This document shows positions 43,941-53,208 of a DNA stretch of 64,000 nucleotides, piece by piece. The position numbers were made by a program, and so were the translations under genes. The DNA comes from Pleionea litopenaei (GTDB lineage: Bacteria > Pseudomonadota > Gammaproteobacteria > Enterobacterales > Kangiellaceae), in NCBI RefSeq assembly GCF_031198435.1, contig NZ_CP133548.1, forward strand, positions 2,204,001 through 2,268,000. The letters run 5' to 3'. The first letter of the stretch is position 1, and each line of letters starts with the position of its first letter. The notes under the pieces are model-generated. The model was given only the letters and a program-made list of their open reading frames with translations, was not told the origin of the DNA and made no database searches.

Positions 43941-45136
43941 AAACGAGCCACCAAATTGCACGGAATCATTGGTGCGGCATTCTCTCTAAACTGCTTGGTA
44001 AAAGCAATGGCTTTGACAAGATCACCCATCTCTCCGGGCATCATTAATTGTTGCAATTGCTGAGACTGAATGATTCGCTGCGTCAGGTCGCCAACATCGG
44101 GGAGCGATTCAACACAACCTGACTGTAAAATAAAGTCACGTTGATTGCAGAATCCACTTAATGTGTACCCAGCTGACTCGATCACGCCGCACAATTCAGA
44201 AAAGTTGACATGACTGGTAATGTCTTGAGCGCCCGGTATTAAAGTAAACTCACCGTGACGATGATGTCTAAAATAACATTGCAACGAGCCGGAGCGTCTT
44301 ATCAAACTAAAAAACTCCCTCGCCTCGTGGCCGTAATCTAAGAAGATACAGCCGCCTTTTATGAGTCGCTCCAACCAACTCAACAACCATTGTCCCCGCT
44401 GCGGTGCTGCTTCTATCACGAACTCTTCGACGTCGGGCAATTTATCTTCATGCTGTTGAATCCAACGTATTAAAGGCTCGCTGGTGACGGAACACCAAAC
44501 ACTCTCCCATCCCTGGCCGCTTGAAATAACTCGGTTTTCTAGCCACTCTCCATTTCGTTTTTTAACTTGAAAAAACGGAAGTGCATCTAACACTTCATTA
44601 CCAATCAAAATGGCTTGTTCAGGACACTGTTCAGGGCTTTGAATCCAGTGACAACGTTCTAGATCAATCCCTGCTGAGCGTAATGAGAGACGTTGCTGCT
44701 CGCGGAGTATAGGCGACGGTTCAACTATCCAATAATGCTCAATTTCCGGTACTGTCCGCCAAAGATCGACCGCTAGCGCACCTCTTCCAGCACCAAATTC
44801 TAATAGGTGCCCTTTCACTTCTATCAACTGCGGTGCTAAGTAACTTGCTAGCGCCCTTGCTAATATCGATGATATTTCAGGCGCAGTGACAAAGTCACCA
44901 TCATGACCGATGGGTGACCGACCCGCCATATAGTAGCCATAACTTGATTCATATAACGCCAGGCTCATAAAGTCAGGCAGACTAAAAGAAACTGCATGAG
45001 TGCCATCGAGCGTTTCTTTCATGAGCTGATTAAGTGCCCATGACTGTTGCAGACTAGCTTCATCAATTGCGGGTAAGCCAATCGCCTTTAGGGCCTGCTG
45101 TTGGTGGTCGAAATAATGCTTTTTTTCGGCAGTCAC
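43937..45136 (-). CDS. SAM-dependent methyltransferase, COG1565/MidA family
   Basis: This 399-residue protein belongs to the MidA/NDUFAF7 family, which in mitochondria methylates an arginine of complex I. Visible motifs are YGYYMAGRSPIGHDGDFVTAPEIS, FGAGRGALAVDLW (SAM binding), IGNEVLDALPF and FLDYGHEAREFF. The bacterial substrate is unknown. It lies 11 bases downstream of folM in the folate gene cluster, which is a common association in gammaproteobacteria but does not prove a folate role. Confidence 0.88.
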   Translation of the reverse strand: MTAEKKHYFDHQQQALKAIGLPAIDEASLQQSWALNQLMKETLDGTHAVSFSLPDFMSLALYESSYGYYMAGRSPIGHDGDFVTAPEISSILARALASYLAPQLIEVKGHLLEFGAGRGALAVDLWRTVPEIEHYWIVEPSPILREQQRLSLRSAGIDLERCHWIQSPEQCPEQAILIGNEVLDALPFFQVKKRNGEWLENRVISSGQGWESVWCSVTSEPLIRWIQQHEDKLPDVEEFVIEAAPQRGQWLLSWLERLIKGGCIFLDYGHEAREFFSLIRRSGSLQCYFRHHRHGEFTLIPGAQDITSHVNFSELCGVIESAGYTLSGFCNQRDFILQSGCVESLPDVGDLTQRIIQSQQLQQLMMPGEMGDLVKAIAFTKQFRENAAPMIPCNLVARL

Positions 45137-45147
45137 AGTCAGCTCAA

Positions 45148-45864
45148 TTACAAAAATTCGCCGCCGTCTAGGCTAAGTACTTGCCCAGTCACGAAGGGTT
45201 GCTGAACCAAATAGCGTACCGCTCTGGCCACTGCGTCGGTGTCACCTGTTTGCTGCAAGGGAATCGACTTTTCAAGCCGACTTAAATAGGTTTCATCCGC
45301 GCCTGGAGGGGGTAATATTGCGCCAAGAGCCACCGCATTAACTCGAACCTTCGGAGCCATAACTAAAGCGAGATCTTTGGTTGCTTGCGCCAATACCAGC
45401 TTTGACCAACGGTAAGATAAGCGCTGTGTTTGATTTCGATAGACTCGAGCATCGACAATATTGATCACTTGCTGCAGTGAGGCGCATCTCTTAAACACAG
45501 CTTCTGCCAGCAAAATTGGTGCACGAGCATTTAAATTCATGACGCTATCCCAATGCTCAGATAATTGACCAATGTGATCATCGTCAGGAAAAATAGCGGC
45601 CGAATTTACCAATAGATTAATGTCTTTGAATGCCGGAGGGATTTGCTCAAGCAAGCATTCAATGCCTCCGCGATCACTAAGATCGGCCGTAACAAGACAA
45701 TGCTCGGCTCCCATCGTTTGAAGCTCTCGAGACAGCGACTCCGCCGGCTCACTTGAGCTATGATAATGCACAATGAGTCGATAACCTTGTTCTGCTAGCT
45801 CACGGCAAATTGCGCGCCCAACACGAATCGCGCCACCAGTTACCAGAGCGACATTTTTATTCAT
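45148..45864 (-). CDS. folM: Pteridine reductase FolM-like SDR
   Basis: A short-chain dehydrogenase of 238 residues, it has the pteridine-reductase form of the NADPH-binding motif, VTGGAIRVGRAI (residues 8-19), the NSAA segment, and the catalytic YRWSK near 151-155. FolM reduces dihydromonapterin or dihydrofolate. It overlaps folK by four bases (ATGA), and folB is next, so the three form one folate/pterin operon. Confidence 0.88.
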   Translation of the reverse strand: MNKNVALVTGGAIRVGRAICRELAEQGYRLIVHYHSSSEPAESLSRELQTMGAEHCLVTADLSDRGGIECLLEQIPPAFKDINLLVNSAAIFPDDDHIGQLSEHWDSVMNLNARAPILLAEAVFKRCASLQQVINIVDARVYRNQTQRLSYRWSKLVLAQATKDLALVMAPKVRVNAVALGAILPPPGADETYLSRLEKSIPLQQTGDTDAVARAVRYLVQQPFVTGQVLSLDGGEFL

Positions 45865-46364
45865 CGATAGGCATCCATATTAATTGGATCGGCAATTTGA
45901 CTCAGTCGCTGGGCACTCGCATCAAACTTGGAAGCAATCTCAGAAATTGGTGCCGCCGCGACCGGATGCTGCCAATCAGAAGCAATGTCGGCTAACGGAA
46001 AAAGCACAAATGCATGATAAAGAATTTCGTCTCGCGGTAAGACCACGGGCTCATTGATGACTTCATCGCCGTAGTTTAAAAGATCGATGTCTAGTGTTCG
46101 ATCGCTGAACTTTGGCGCACTATGATCACGGCCTGACAATCGCTCAATGTCTTTAAAGCGCTGAGTTAACGCCAAGACGTCTAAGTCACTGTAAAATCCA
46201 GCGACCAAGTTATAAAAATCATTCCCGTCAAAACCAACGGCCGCACTTTGATAAACCGGAGATATCAGTAACTGACCAAAATTCTGGTACAGCTGCTCCA
46301 TCGCCATGGTTAAATGTTTATTGTGCTCAACATTGGTGCCAATACTGACGTAAATCTGCGGCAT
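45861..46364 (-). CDS. folK: 2-amino-4-hydroxy-6-hydroxymethyldihydropteridine diphosphokinase
   Basis: FolK transfers pyrophosphate from ATP to 6-hydroxymethyl-dihydropterin. From the ATG at 46364 it is 167 residues, opening with MPQIYVSIGTNVEHNKHL and containing HPPK-type motifs (KDIERLSGRDHSAPKFSDRTLDIDLL and LPRDEILYHAFVLFPLADI, quoted here in short form as RTLDIDLL and LPRDEI). A longer frame reaches 46436 but would overlap folB by 70 bases; the ATG at 46364 follows the folB stop by one base. Confidence 0.92.
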   Translation of the reverse strand: MPQIYVSIGTNVEHNKHLTMAMEQLYQNFGQLLISPVYQSAAVGFDGNDFYNLVAGFYSDLDVLALTQRFKDIERLSGRDHSAPKFSDRTLDIDLLNYGDEVINEPVVLPRDEILYHAFVLFPLADIASDWQHPVAAAPISEIASKFDASAQRLSQIADPINMDAYR

Positions 46365-46365
46365 A

Positions 46366-46734
46366 TCAGTTGGCTCCATGTCCTTCAGCCGTCCGCATGA
46401 TAGTAACACCGACCGCTCGGCTACCACGAACAGCACCGGGCTTGGCTAATTTAATTTTTACCCAAGCAACAGCAAACTGATTTAAAACTAATTCAGCACT
46501 CTGTTCGACCAGTGTTTCGACCAGTTTAAACTCAGTGCTTTCGATGAACTGTGTTAAAGCCGTTGCAACAGCGCTGTAGTCCAACGCCTTTGAGAGATCG
46601 TCAGAGGCAGCAGCAGCTTTAATGTCAAAGCCCATTTCTACATCCAAGATCAGCTTTTGACGAATTTTTCGCTCCCAATCGTAAACCCCGATCACCGTAT
46701 CTACAGTTAATTGTTCGATGAAAACCGTATCCAT
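46366..46734 (-). CDS. folB: Dihydroneopterin aldolase
   Basis: FolB converts dihydroneopterin to 6-hydroxymethyl-dihydropterin and glycolaldehyde. At 122 residues it has the family start TVIGVYDWERKIRQKLILD, a lysine-rich core (LVETLVEQSAELVL) and C-terminal VKIKLAKPGAVRGSRAVGV. It is first in the folB-folK-folM-midA run on the minus strand and is divergent from plsY, as in E. coli. Confidence 0.94.
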   Translation of the reverse strand: MDTVFIEQLTVDTVIGVYDWERKIRQKLILDVEMGFDIKAAAASDDLSKALDYSAVATALTQFIESTEFKLVETLVEQSAELVLNQFAVAWVKIKLAKPGAVRGSRAVGVTIMRTAEGHGAN

Positions 46735-46823
46735 AATGCCTCTTATTGGTATTTGTGCGACTTGCTTTTGCTGTTCAAGGGTGTAATGCTAAGCGCATTA
46801 TAGCGTGAATCGACGTCTATTAA

Positions 46824-47435
46824 ATGGAGCTGAACGCAATTTCTTTTCTGAGTCTTACCTTAGTGCTTGCCAGTTATGGTTTAGGCTCGATTTCCAGTGC
46901 CATTTTAATTTGTCGTTTGGCTGGTTACGGCGATCCTCGAAGCGCCGGTTCCGGAAACCCCGGAGCAACCAACGTAATGAGAATAGGCGGCAAAAAGCTT
47001 GCTTTTCTGACACTGTTAGGAGACAGCCTTAAGGGAGTCATTCCCGTATCCGTCGCACTGTCACTCAATCAACCACAAAGCATTATCAATGCTGTCGCTG
47101 TCGCCGCATTTCTTGGGCATTTATTTCCGATCTTTTTTCATTTCAAAGGCGGCAAAGGTGTGGCTACTTTTTTTGGAGTAATTTTTGTCTTGAACTGGCA
47201 ATTAGCAACCTTCGCCGCTATTTGCTGGCTCACCGGTATTTGGGCGTTCAAAATTTCTTCTCTTTCAGCGTTAATTACTGCGATTACTGTACCTGTGTAT
47301 TCATGGCACTTTTTTCCCGAATTATTTTTTCCGCTGTTGATCATATGCATTTTGATGGTTATTCGACACCACCAAAATATACGAAATTTAGTCTCTGGAG
47401 CGGAACCTCCAGTTAAACGGGCCTCTTCAACGTAA
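46824..47435 (+). CDS. plsY: Acyl-phosphate glycerol-3-phosphate acyltransferase
   Basis: PlsY moves an acyl group from acyl phosphate to glycerol-3-phosphate, the first step of phospholipid synthesis. This 203-residue membrane protein has five or so helices and the three family motifs: GSISSAIL, SAGSGNPGATNVMRIGGKK and GHLFPIFFHFKGGKGVATFFG (motif 3 quoted from its GGKGVAT core). It is divergent from folB. Confidence 0.94.
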   Translation: MELNAISFLSLTLVLASYGLGSISSAILICRLAGYGDPRSAGSGNPGATNVMRIGGKKLAFLTLLGDSLKGVIPVSVALSLNQPQSIINAVAVAAFLGHLFPIFFHFKGGKGVATFFGVIFVLNWQLATFAAICWLTGIWAFKISSLSALITAITVPVYSWHFFPELFFPLLIICILMVIRHHQNIRNLVSGAEPPVKRASST

Positions 47436-47519
47436 ACAGCCCGAAAAAACACACCCTTCGACTTGAGCAAGCAATGAAGACCTAATCTTACCGAGTCGAA
47501 AAAATTGAGAAACATTCAT

Positions 47520-49067
47520 ATGGTAAACATTCACTGGAAACTGGGGCTACTCTTTCTTTTGCTAGCGAGCGGAACTCTCTCGGCTTTAACTCAAGAAGAC
47601 GCAAAACTAGCACGAGCAGCACGATTGGGTGATCTCGCCGCCACCGAGTATTTCGATGCAGCGAAGAATGCCTTAACTGAAATGGTACGATTCAAAACCG
47701 TATCAGACTCTCATACGCCGAATCATCAGAATCCTGAGTTTATACGCTTTAAACAGTGGCTAAAACAACATTGTCAGCGACTGGGGCTACGTTATGAAGA
47801 TCACCAACAAGTTATTCTCGTCTCTATTGGTGAAGGTGAAAAGAAACTTGGACTCATCACGCATGCCGACGTGCAACCTGCGAATCCAGCAATGTGGAAA
47901 AACAATCCATTTGAACTCGACCAAACTCAGCGAGTTGACTATTGGATCGGACGGGGTACGGAAGATGATAAGGGACCTATCGCAGCAACTTTGTATGCTC
48001 TAAAAACGTTAAACGATGAAAATTCCAAACGACCCAAAATTGAATTATTGATTTATCTGTCAGAAGAGTCAGACTGGGAACCTCTAAGAGAGTTCGTAAA
48101 ATCCTATTCACCAGCCCCGGTTAACCTAGCATTCGATTCTGAATTTCCAGTGGTCACCGCAGAAAAGGGTTGGGGATTAGTTAAACTAAAATTTCCAGTA
48201 TTAGCCGACAACCTAACCGATCAATCCTCAATTAATGATCGACCACAAATACTAACCTTTAAAGGCGGAGCCTTTAGTAGCCAGATTCCGCAACAAGCCA
48301 TTGCGATTACTCGCGGCCTGACCGACCAACAAGTCATTGAACTCAATACACAACTCTCTCGTCTAGCGCACGAGAGAAAAGTTAAGTTTGAGATTACTCG
48401 AGTACGAGACAAAACCTTTCTCTCTCTAGAAGGCCGATCAGCCCATTCGTCAAAACCTGAAGAAGGTATTAATGCGGTAAGTCATTTAGCCTATGTACTT
48501 GGTAGTCTCGAGTGGAGCCCTAGCCCTGAATCGACTGCCGTTCACTTTCTCGGTGACAATATTGGACTTTCATACACCGCAAAACACTTCGGAAACGTCG
48601 CTTATCAAGACAACTTTATGGGACCGCTCACCGTTTCTCCAACGCTACTAGAATACAACCAACTTCACCTAGAGCTTTCAATTAATCTGCGTCGCCCATC
48701 GGGGAAATCTCGCTCTCAGCTTCAACAAGATATTGAGAAAGCGTTAAATGACTGGCAAAACCAGCGTCAATTAAAGATAGAAACGCTAGGCATTACCCTC
48801 AGTGATCCCTATCGAATGGATAATGCGCCTCAGGTAGCCGACTTACTTAAAGTCTATGGTCATATTATGCAAGTTAAAGCACCGCAACCCGTTTCTATTG
48901 GAGGATCAACCAATGGGCAATTGTTCCCCAATACCGTCGGGTTCGGTCCCTCATTTCCTGGAAACGAGTATACCGGGCATTCAGAGCACGAATTTATTCG
49001 GGCGAACGATTTTAGACAGCTATTGCGTCTATACACGGCAACACTTGTTTACCTAACAGAAGATTAA
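47520..49067 (+). CDS. Secreted M20 family peptidase (dipeptidase type)
   Basis: The protein has a signal peptide (1-24, from MVNIHWKLGLLFLLLASG) and about 515 residues. M20 metal and catalytic motifs are present: LITHADVQPAN, GRGTEDDKGPIAAT and LSEESDWE, with SAHSSKPEEGINAVSHLA in the lid domain and GGSTNGQLFPNT at the C-terminal side. It is probably a periplasmic carboxypeptidase or dipeptidase. A TTG at 47505 is in frame, but the ATG at 47520 starts a normal signal peptide. The lipoprotein gene follows by five bases. Confidence 0.86.
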   Translation: MVNIHWKLGLLFLLLASGTLSALTQEDAKLARAARLGDLAATEYFDAAKNALTEMVRFKTVSDSHTPNHQNPEFIRFKQWLKQHCQRLGLRYEDHQQVILVSIGEGEKKLGLITHADVQPANPAMWKNNPFELDQTQRVDYWIGRGTEDDKGPIAATLYALKTLNDENSKRPKIELLIYLSEESDWEPLREFVKSYSPAPVNLAFDSEFPVVTAEKGWGLVKLKFPVLADNLTDQSSINDRPQILTFKGGAFSSQIPQQAIAITRGLTDQQVIELNTQLSRLAHERKVKFEITRVRDKTFLSLEGRSAHSSKPEEGINAVSHLAYVLGSLEWSPSPESTAVHFLGDNIGLSYTAKHFGNVAYQDNFMGPLTVSPTLLEYNQLHLELSINLRRPSGKSRSQLQQDIEKALNDWQNQRQLKIETLGITLSDPYRMDNAPQVADLLKVYGHIMQVKAPQPVSIGGSTNGQLFPNTVGFGPSFPGNEYTGHSEHEFIRANDFRQLLRLYTATLVYLTED

Positions 49068-49072
49068 AAAAG

Positions 49073-50248
49073 ATGGTTCGTTATATACTATTGGTTTCAC
49101 TGTCTGCGTTTCTCGGACTAATTTCCTGTACGTCTCAACCTGTGCAGATCCAGACGCTCAAAGAAAGAGAGAGTCGACTCGACTGGTCATTGCCCAGTGG
49201 TTTTGACAACACGACGAAAATACCCGATGAAACACAGTTATTTTCTCTTTCGGATGCTCAAATAAATGAGTTTAAACGTTTTCTAAAAAAGAAAGATATC
49301 GCGGTACTGCCTGGCCATCAACAAGTCTCTGAATACCTAAAAACCATGACGGCTAATTTTAATTACTATGGTAAAACCTTTTTAGCCAGCGATGCTTTTC
49401 GATTGCAAAAAGGTAATTGTATGGCTCTGGCTATATTAACCACAGCAATCGCAAATGTTCACAATATAGACATTGATTATGAAAAGATTCATGCCGAGCC
49501 CGTTTATCAAAAACAAGGAAGTATCGTGATTCGTGGTGATCATGTGCGAAGTAAATTAATTGACCCTAATTTTCAACTCGCCGACAAAGCCTTTGTCATT
49601 GAAAAGCCATCCATTGTGGTGGATTACTTTCCTAGCTATGGTGGACAACGCGGTGCAGCCGTCAAGCGGGCAGAGTTTCTTGCCATGATTTACAGTAACC
49701 TAGCAGCCGAAGCTTATGTAGAGAAAGACTATAACACCAGCTATTACAGTGCAAAACGATCTTTAAACTACGATCAAAATTATGCACCTTCGATTAATAT
49801 TCTGGCCTTAACTTTAAAACGAAAAGGTCACTTAGCACGCGCAGAAAAAGTCTTTCAATACGGCTATCAAAAAAGTCCGATTAATGTCGAACTGCTGAGC
49901 AACTATAAAGATTTTTTAGTCACGATGGGAAACCAAGCGTTAGCCGATAAGGTTGACCAAAAACTGCGTTCTGTCGACCTTCCGAACCCTTTCGACTACA
50001 TTAAATTAGGATTTGATTACTTAGATAGAGAGCAACCTAAGTTAGCTGAAGAGATCTTTCGTAAAGCGACGGTTATCGCGCCTTATCTACACCAAAGCTA
50101 TTTTGGATTAGCTTTGACTTATTTACAAATGGATCAGAGTAAAGACGCGCAGTATTGGTTAGAAAAAGCCATGTCCAGCAGTTTCCAATCAGAAATTCGC
50201 GAACAATACCGTGCAAAGATTCAAGCCATTTCGATAGGAAACGGTTAA
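49073..50248 (+). CDS. TPR lipoprotein with a transglutaminase-like domain
   Basis: This 391-residue protein has a lipoprotein signal with lipobox LISC (C19). A region of about 95-170 looks like a transglutaminase/papain-like fold: C116 in KGNCMALAIL, H157 in RGDHVRS and D164 in IDPN could form a Cys-His-Asp triad. The C-terminal half (about 205-385) holds TPR-like helical pairs (AKRSLNYDQNYAPSINILA, AEEIFRKATVIAPYLHQSY). It follows the M20 peptidase by five bases, so the two may act together on periplasmic peptides; this is inference. Confidence 0.65.
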   Translation: MVRYILLVSLSAFLGLISCTSQPVQIQTLKERESRLDWSLPSGFDNTTKIPDETQLFSLSDAQINEFKRFLKKKDIAVLPGHQQVSEYLKTMTANFNYYGKTFLASDAFRLQKGNCMALAILTTAIANVHNIDIDYEKIHAEPVYQKQGSIVIRGDHVRSKLIDPNFQLADKAFVIEKPSIVVDYFPSYGGQRGAAVKRAEFLAMIYSNLAAEAYVEKDYNTSYYSAKRSLNYDQNYAPSINILALTLKRKGHLARAEKVFQYGYQKSPINVELLSNYKDFLVTMGNQALADKVDQKLRSVDLPNPFDYIKLGFDYLDREQPKLAEEIFRKATVIAPYLHQSYFGLALTYLQMDQSKDAQYWLEKAMSSSFQSEIREQYRAKIQAISIGNG

Positions 50249-50272
50249 CTCCGCGAATGACGATAAATACGG

Positions 50273-51283
50273 TTACTGCTTTAATTCATTCAACGGCCAA
50301 CGCGGACGGGCATTAATTGATAGTGTCTCGCGATCACCATTTTTGAAGCGGCAGTAACCGGCATACGCGATCATGGCACCATTGTCGGTACAAAACTCTG
50401 GTCTCGGATAGAATACTTTGCCGCGACGTTTCTTCATGAGTTGAGCCAATCCTGATCGCAATTGTTGATTAGCACTGACGCCACCAGCGACAACCAGTCT
50501 TTGATATCCCGTTTGCTCAAGTGCGCGACGACACTTAATCATCAAGGTATCGATGACCGCATCTTGAAAAGCGTGCGCAATATCGGCCAAAGCTTGCTCT
50601 GAACCATCACAGCTGCGAAGGGTATTGGCCGCGAAGGTTTTTAGCCCAGAAAAACTAAAGTCCAAACCAGGTCGATCAGTCATAGGTCGTGGAAAACGAT
50701 GGACTCCTGGTCGCCCCTGCTCGGCTAATTTAGCGAGCCTCGGTCCGCCCGGATAACCAAGCCCCATCAACTTCGCCGTCTTATCGAATGCTTCTCCTGC
50801 GGCATCATCAATCGACTCACCCAAAATGGTGTAATCCCCTAGGGCTTTCACATCGACCAACATCGAATGACCACCCGATACTAGTAAAGCCACAAATGGA
50901 AAATCCGGTTTATCGTCTTCTAATAATGGCGCTAAAAGATGGCCTTCCATATGGTGAACAGCCACAGCAGGACAACCCCAACTATAAGCTAGGCTTCGCC
51001 CAAAGGTCGCCCCGACAAGAAGAGCTCCAATCAACCCTGGACCTTGAGTAAACGCCACCGCGTCTATTTCACGGCTACTCAATCCTGACTGTTGAAGAAC
51101 CTGATCAGTCAATAAAGCCGTTTTACGAATGTGATCACGAGACGCCAGTTCGGGCACAACGCCACCATATTCTGCATGCAGTTCAATCTGACTATACAAA
51201 GCTTGGGCAACGATTCCCTGTTGCTCGTTGTAAATGGCGATGCCTGTTTCGTCACACGACGTTTCAATACCCAGTATATTCAT
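50273..51283 (-). CDS. tsaD: tRNA N6-threonylcarbamoyladenosine synthase subunit
   Basis: TsaD (YgjD) transfers the threonylcarbamoyl group to A37 of ANN-decoding tRNAs. At 336 residues it matches the family in full: [14 protein letters not shown] at the start, the metal-binding HHMEGH near 113, [26 protein letters not shown] and [12 protein letters not shown]. In E. coli tsaD is divergent from rpsU; here 5.7 kb of thiamine genes and DUF1704 lie between them. Confidence 0.96.
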   Translation of the reverse strand: MNILGIETSCDETGIAIYNEQQGIVAQALYSQIELHAEYGGVVPELASRDHIRKTALLTDQVLQQSGLSSREIDAVAFTQGPGLIGALLVGATFGRSLAYSWGCPAVAVHHMEGHLLAPLLEDDKPDFPFVALLVSGGHSMLVDVKALGDYTILGESIDDAAGEAFDKTAKLMGLGYPGGPRLAKLAEQGRPGVHRFPRPMTDRPGLDFSFSGLKTFAANTLRSCDGSEQALADIAHAFQDAVIDTLMIKCRRALEQTGYQRLVVAGGVSANQQLRSGLAQLMKKRRGKVFYPRPEFCTDNGAMIAYAGYCRFKNGDRETLSINARPRWPLNELKQ

Positions 51284-51412
51284 AAAGAAATTGCTTTAAC
51301 CCTAATCAGTCACCACTGTGTTAAGCGCAAATAATACCACAGCAAGATAAGACTGCTGAAGTGATGTCAACGTCTAGAGATGGCTACCCTTGACTTCAAG
51401 TTGACAGGAAAC

Positions 51413-52267
51413 CTAAGAGGCTAATTCAAACCAAGCTCGATTCAACCAATCACTCCATAGAATGAGCTTTTGAATGTCATCAAAGGTGCCTTCAAAGTTT
51501 CCTTCGATTTTCGTCCGATCAGAATAATAGTTAAATAGTATCTTTACTTGTGTTTCAGTCAGCCGATTAATCGTAGCAGCGGCAGCGATATCGAACAATG
51601 CTGGTGCCTGACGAGCATATTCCCAATCTAACCACTCACCATTAATCAGTAGGTTTTCCCATGAAGGGTCCATATGACATGGCACCAAATTCTCCATCGC
51701 ACTTTTCGGGAGTTCAGGTAGACCTAAACGTTCGCTAAGCAATGGATGATTAGGATTAAGTTGATTGGCATACCACTCGATTTCTTGAGTTAAATCGATC
51801 GAAGAAAAACTCAAATCGCTTTGGTGTGCACGGACCAAAGCTTGCGCTAGCGAGTAAAGTTTCTCCGTGTCAGAAATAGATGACTGAGCGATCGTTCCCG
51901 CTGAGCGATAAGGCATTAAAACACATCGATGGCTTGCATCACTTCGTACGATGGGTGGTGTTAATTGTTGAGCAGCGATGCTTGCATTGAGTTTAAGCAA
52001 GGATTGAAAATCAAACGAAAGACGGTCAGTGCGAAAGATTTTTAACACCCAATAAAACAAACCATCAGAAGCTTTCGGTGCTTGTTGACCCTGTTCTTTT
52101 AAAGACTCTTCAGATGTTGCAGCGACACACTCATTTATTTTCTGCGATATAGCAATGTCTGTAATCAAGTAGCATTGGTTACTTGCACTAGGAAATTGCT
52201 TGATCAATCGAGCTTGTTGACTCAAAAAGCCCCGTTCAATAAGCGGAGCAAGTGGACAAGGATTCAT
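51413..52267 (-). CDS. Phosphotransferase of the APH/ThiK type (putative thiamine kinase)
   Basis: This 284-residue kinase has the choline/aminoglycoside kinase catalytic pattern: VPCHMDPSWENLL (H-x-D-x4-N, catalytic Asp) and LDWEYARQAPALFDIAAA (the metal-binding DWE). The N-terminal lobe is diverged. It is the last gene of the TPP-riboswitch operon, so phosphorylation of imported thiamine, as for ThiK, is the natural guess but is not shown by the sequence. A GTG at 52303 is in frame; the ATG at 52267 overlaps the end of the permease gene by 32 bases, which supports coupling either way. Confidence 0.72.
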   Translation of the reverse strand: MNPCPLAPLIERGFLSQQARLIKQFPSASNQCYLITDIAISQKINECVAATSEESLKEQGQQAPKASDGLFYWVLKIFRTDRLSFDFQSLLKLNASIAAQQLTPPIVRSDASHRCVLMPYRSAGTIAQSSISDTEKLYSLAQALVRAHQSDLSFSSIDLTQEIEWYANQLNPNHPLLSERLGLPELPKSAMENLVPCHMDPSWENLLINGEWLDWEYARQAPALFDIAAAATINRLTETQVKILFNYYSDRTKIEGNFEGTFDDIQKLILWSDWLNRAWFELAS

Positions 52268-52856
52268 CTTGTTGTCGCCATTTAATGTACCAGGTTCTAA
52301 CACCGTATAACGACATAATAAAATACACAGCCATCAAACCACAGGTAACGTATAACTCTTTATGCCAAAACATGTAAGCAGACAAAGGATTGATCACTAA
52401 CCAGAAAAGCCAGTTTTCAAATACTTTTCTAGCGACTAGGAAAGTCGTATACACCGCGAACCATACCGTAAAGCCATTTAAGTATGGAAAATCAGCTTTA
52501 AAATAAACGTCCGATACAAAACCGGAAATCAAAGCAATGCTTCCGAATATCGCAGCTCCAATCACATGATTTTTAACTGGCCAACGAATAATGGGTAGTT
52601 GTTGCTGTTCTGAGGAACCTTGCCAATGCCACCAACCATATATGGCCATTATCAAGTAGTAAATATTTAAAGCACTTTCTTGTAAAAGATTAACGTCAAA
52701 GAATAGTACAGAAAAAATAGCGGTGCTCAAAAATGCGCATACCCAACACCAGCGGTTCGCTTGTGCAGCCAATACAATATAACCGACCGATAATAGAACC
52801 GCCGTCCATTCCCACAACGACTGAGCCTGCCATTGAGCAATCCACTGTTCCATCAT
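52236..52856 (-). CDS. pnuT: PnuC-family permease, PnuT-type thiamine transporter
   Basis: This 206-residue inner-membrane protein has seven or so helices and the PnuC pattern, including NIYYLIMAIYGWWHW and FWLVINPLSAYMFW. PnuC proteins move nicotinamide riboside by facilitated diffusion with downstream trapping by kinases; PnuT variants under TPP riboswitches carry thiamine. The position behind a TPP riboswitch and a TonB receptor points to thiamine. The start ATG overlaps the stop of the upstream gene (ATGA). Confidence 0.85.
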   Translation of the reverse strand: MMEQWIAQWQAQSLWEWTAVLLSVGYIVLAAQANRWCWVCAFLSTAIFSVLFFDVNLLQESALNIYYLIMAIYGWWHWQGSSEQQQLPIIRWPVKNHVIGAAIFGSIALISGFVSDVYFKADFPYLNGFTVWFAVYTTFLVARKVFENWLFWLVINPLSAYMFWHKELYVTCGLMAVYFIMSLYGVRTWYIKWRQQDESLSTCSAY

Positions 52857-53119
52857 GAGCGCTGCGACTCTGGTCGAATATCTGAATTCAAAAATTTACA
52901 CGCAAAGATAGCCTTTAATTCTTGTTGGAACGTTTTCTTCATTTGCTCATTTAACACGCTCATCACAAGATCGTAATCGCCACAAATTTGCGTGCTCATA
53001 TTATTGGTCACGACGTATAAATCGGAATATTCATTAAGTCGATCAATAAAACTTTGAATATCGGGTATATATCCATCTTTCAAAGGATACAAACTGATTT
53101 CTACTGCTAATATCATCAC
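52853..53119 (-). CDS. YkoF-like thiamine-binding small protein
   Basis: This 88-residue protein has the YkoF/MTH1187 ferredoxin-like fold signature: VEISLYPLKDGYIPDIQSFI, then YVVTNNMSTQICGDYDLV and a final helix. YkoF binds thiamine or HMP and in Bacillus accompanies the YkoEDC ABC transporter. Here no ABC genes are present; it is between the TonB receptor and PnuT, and its stop overlaps the pnuT start. It lacks a signal peptide, so it is cytoplasmic and may hold or sense thiamine. Confidence 0.75.
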   Translation of the reverse strand: MMILAVEISLYPLKDGYIPDIQSFIDRLNEYSDLYVVTNNMSTQICGDYDLVMSVLNEQMKKTFQQELKAIFACKFLNSDIRPESQRS

Positions 53120-53208
53120 GACGCTCCTTAAGTGTGTCGTTTTATCTTGCGGTATTCCATGATCCTTTGAATTATCAAAAGATCATGGTTTAAACAACTG
53201 ACCGTCAA

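Noticed and set aside
47138-47515. 125-codon open frame on the minus strand over plsY
   Set aside because: It overlaps conserved plsY coding sequence in antisense and matches nothing I know.
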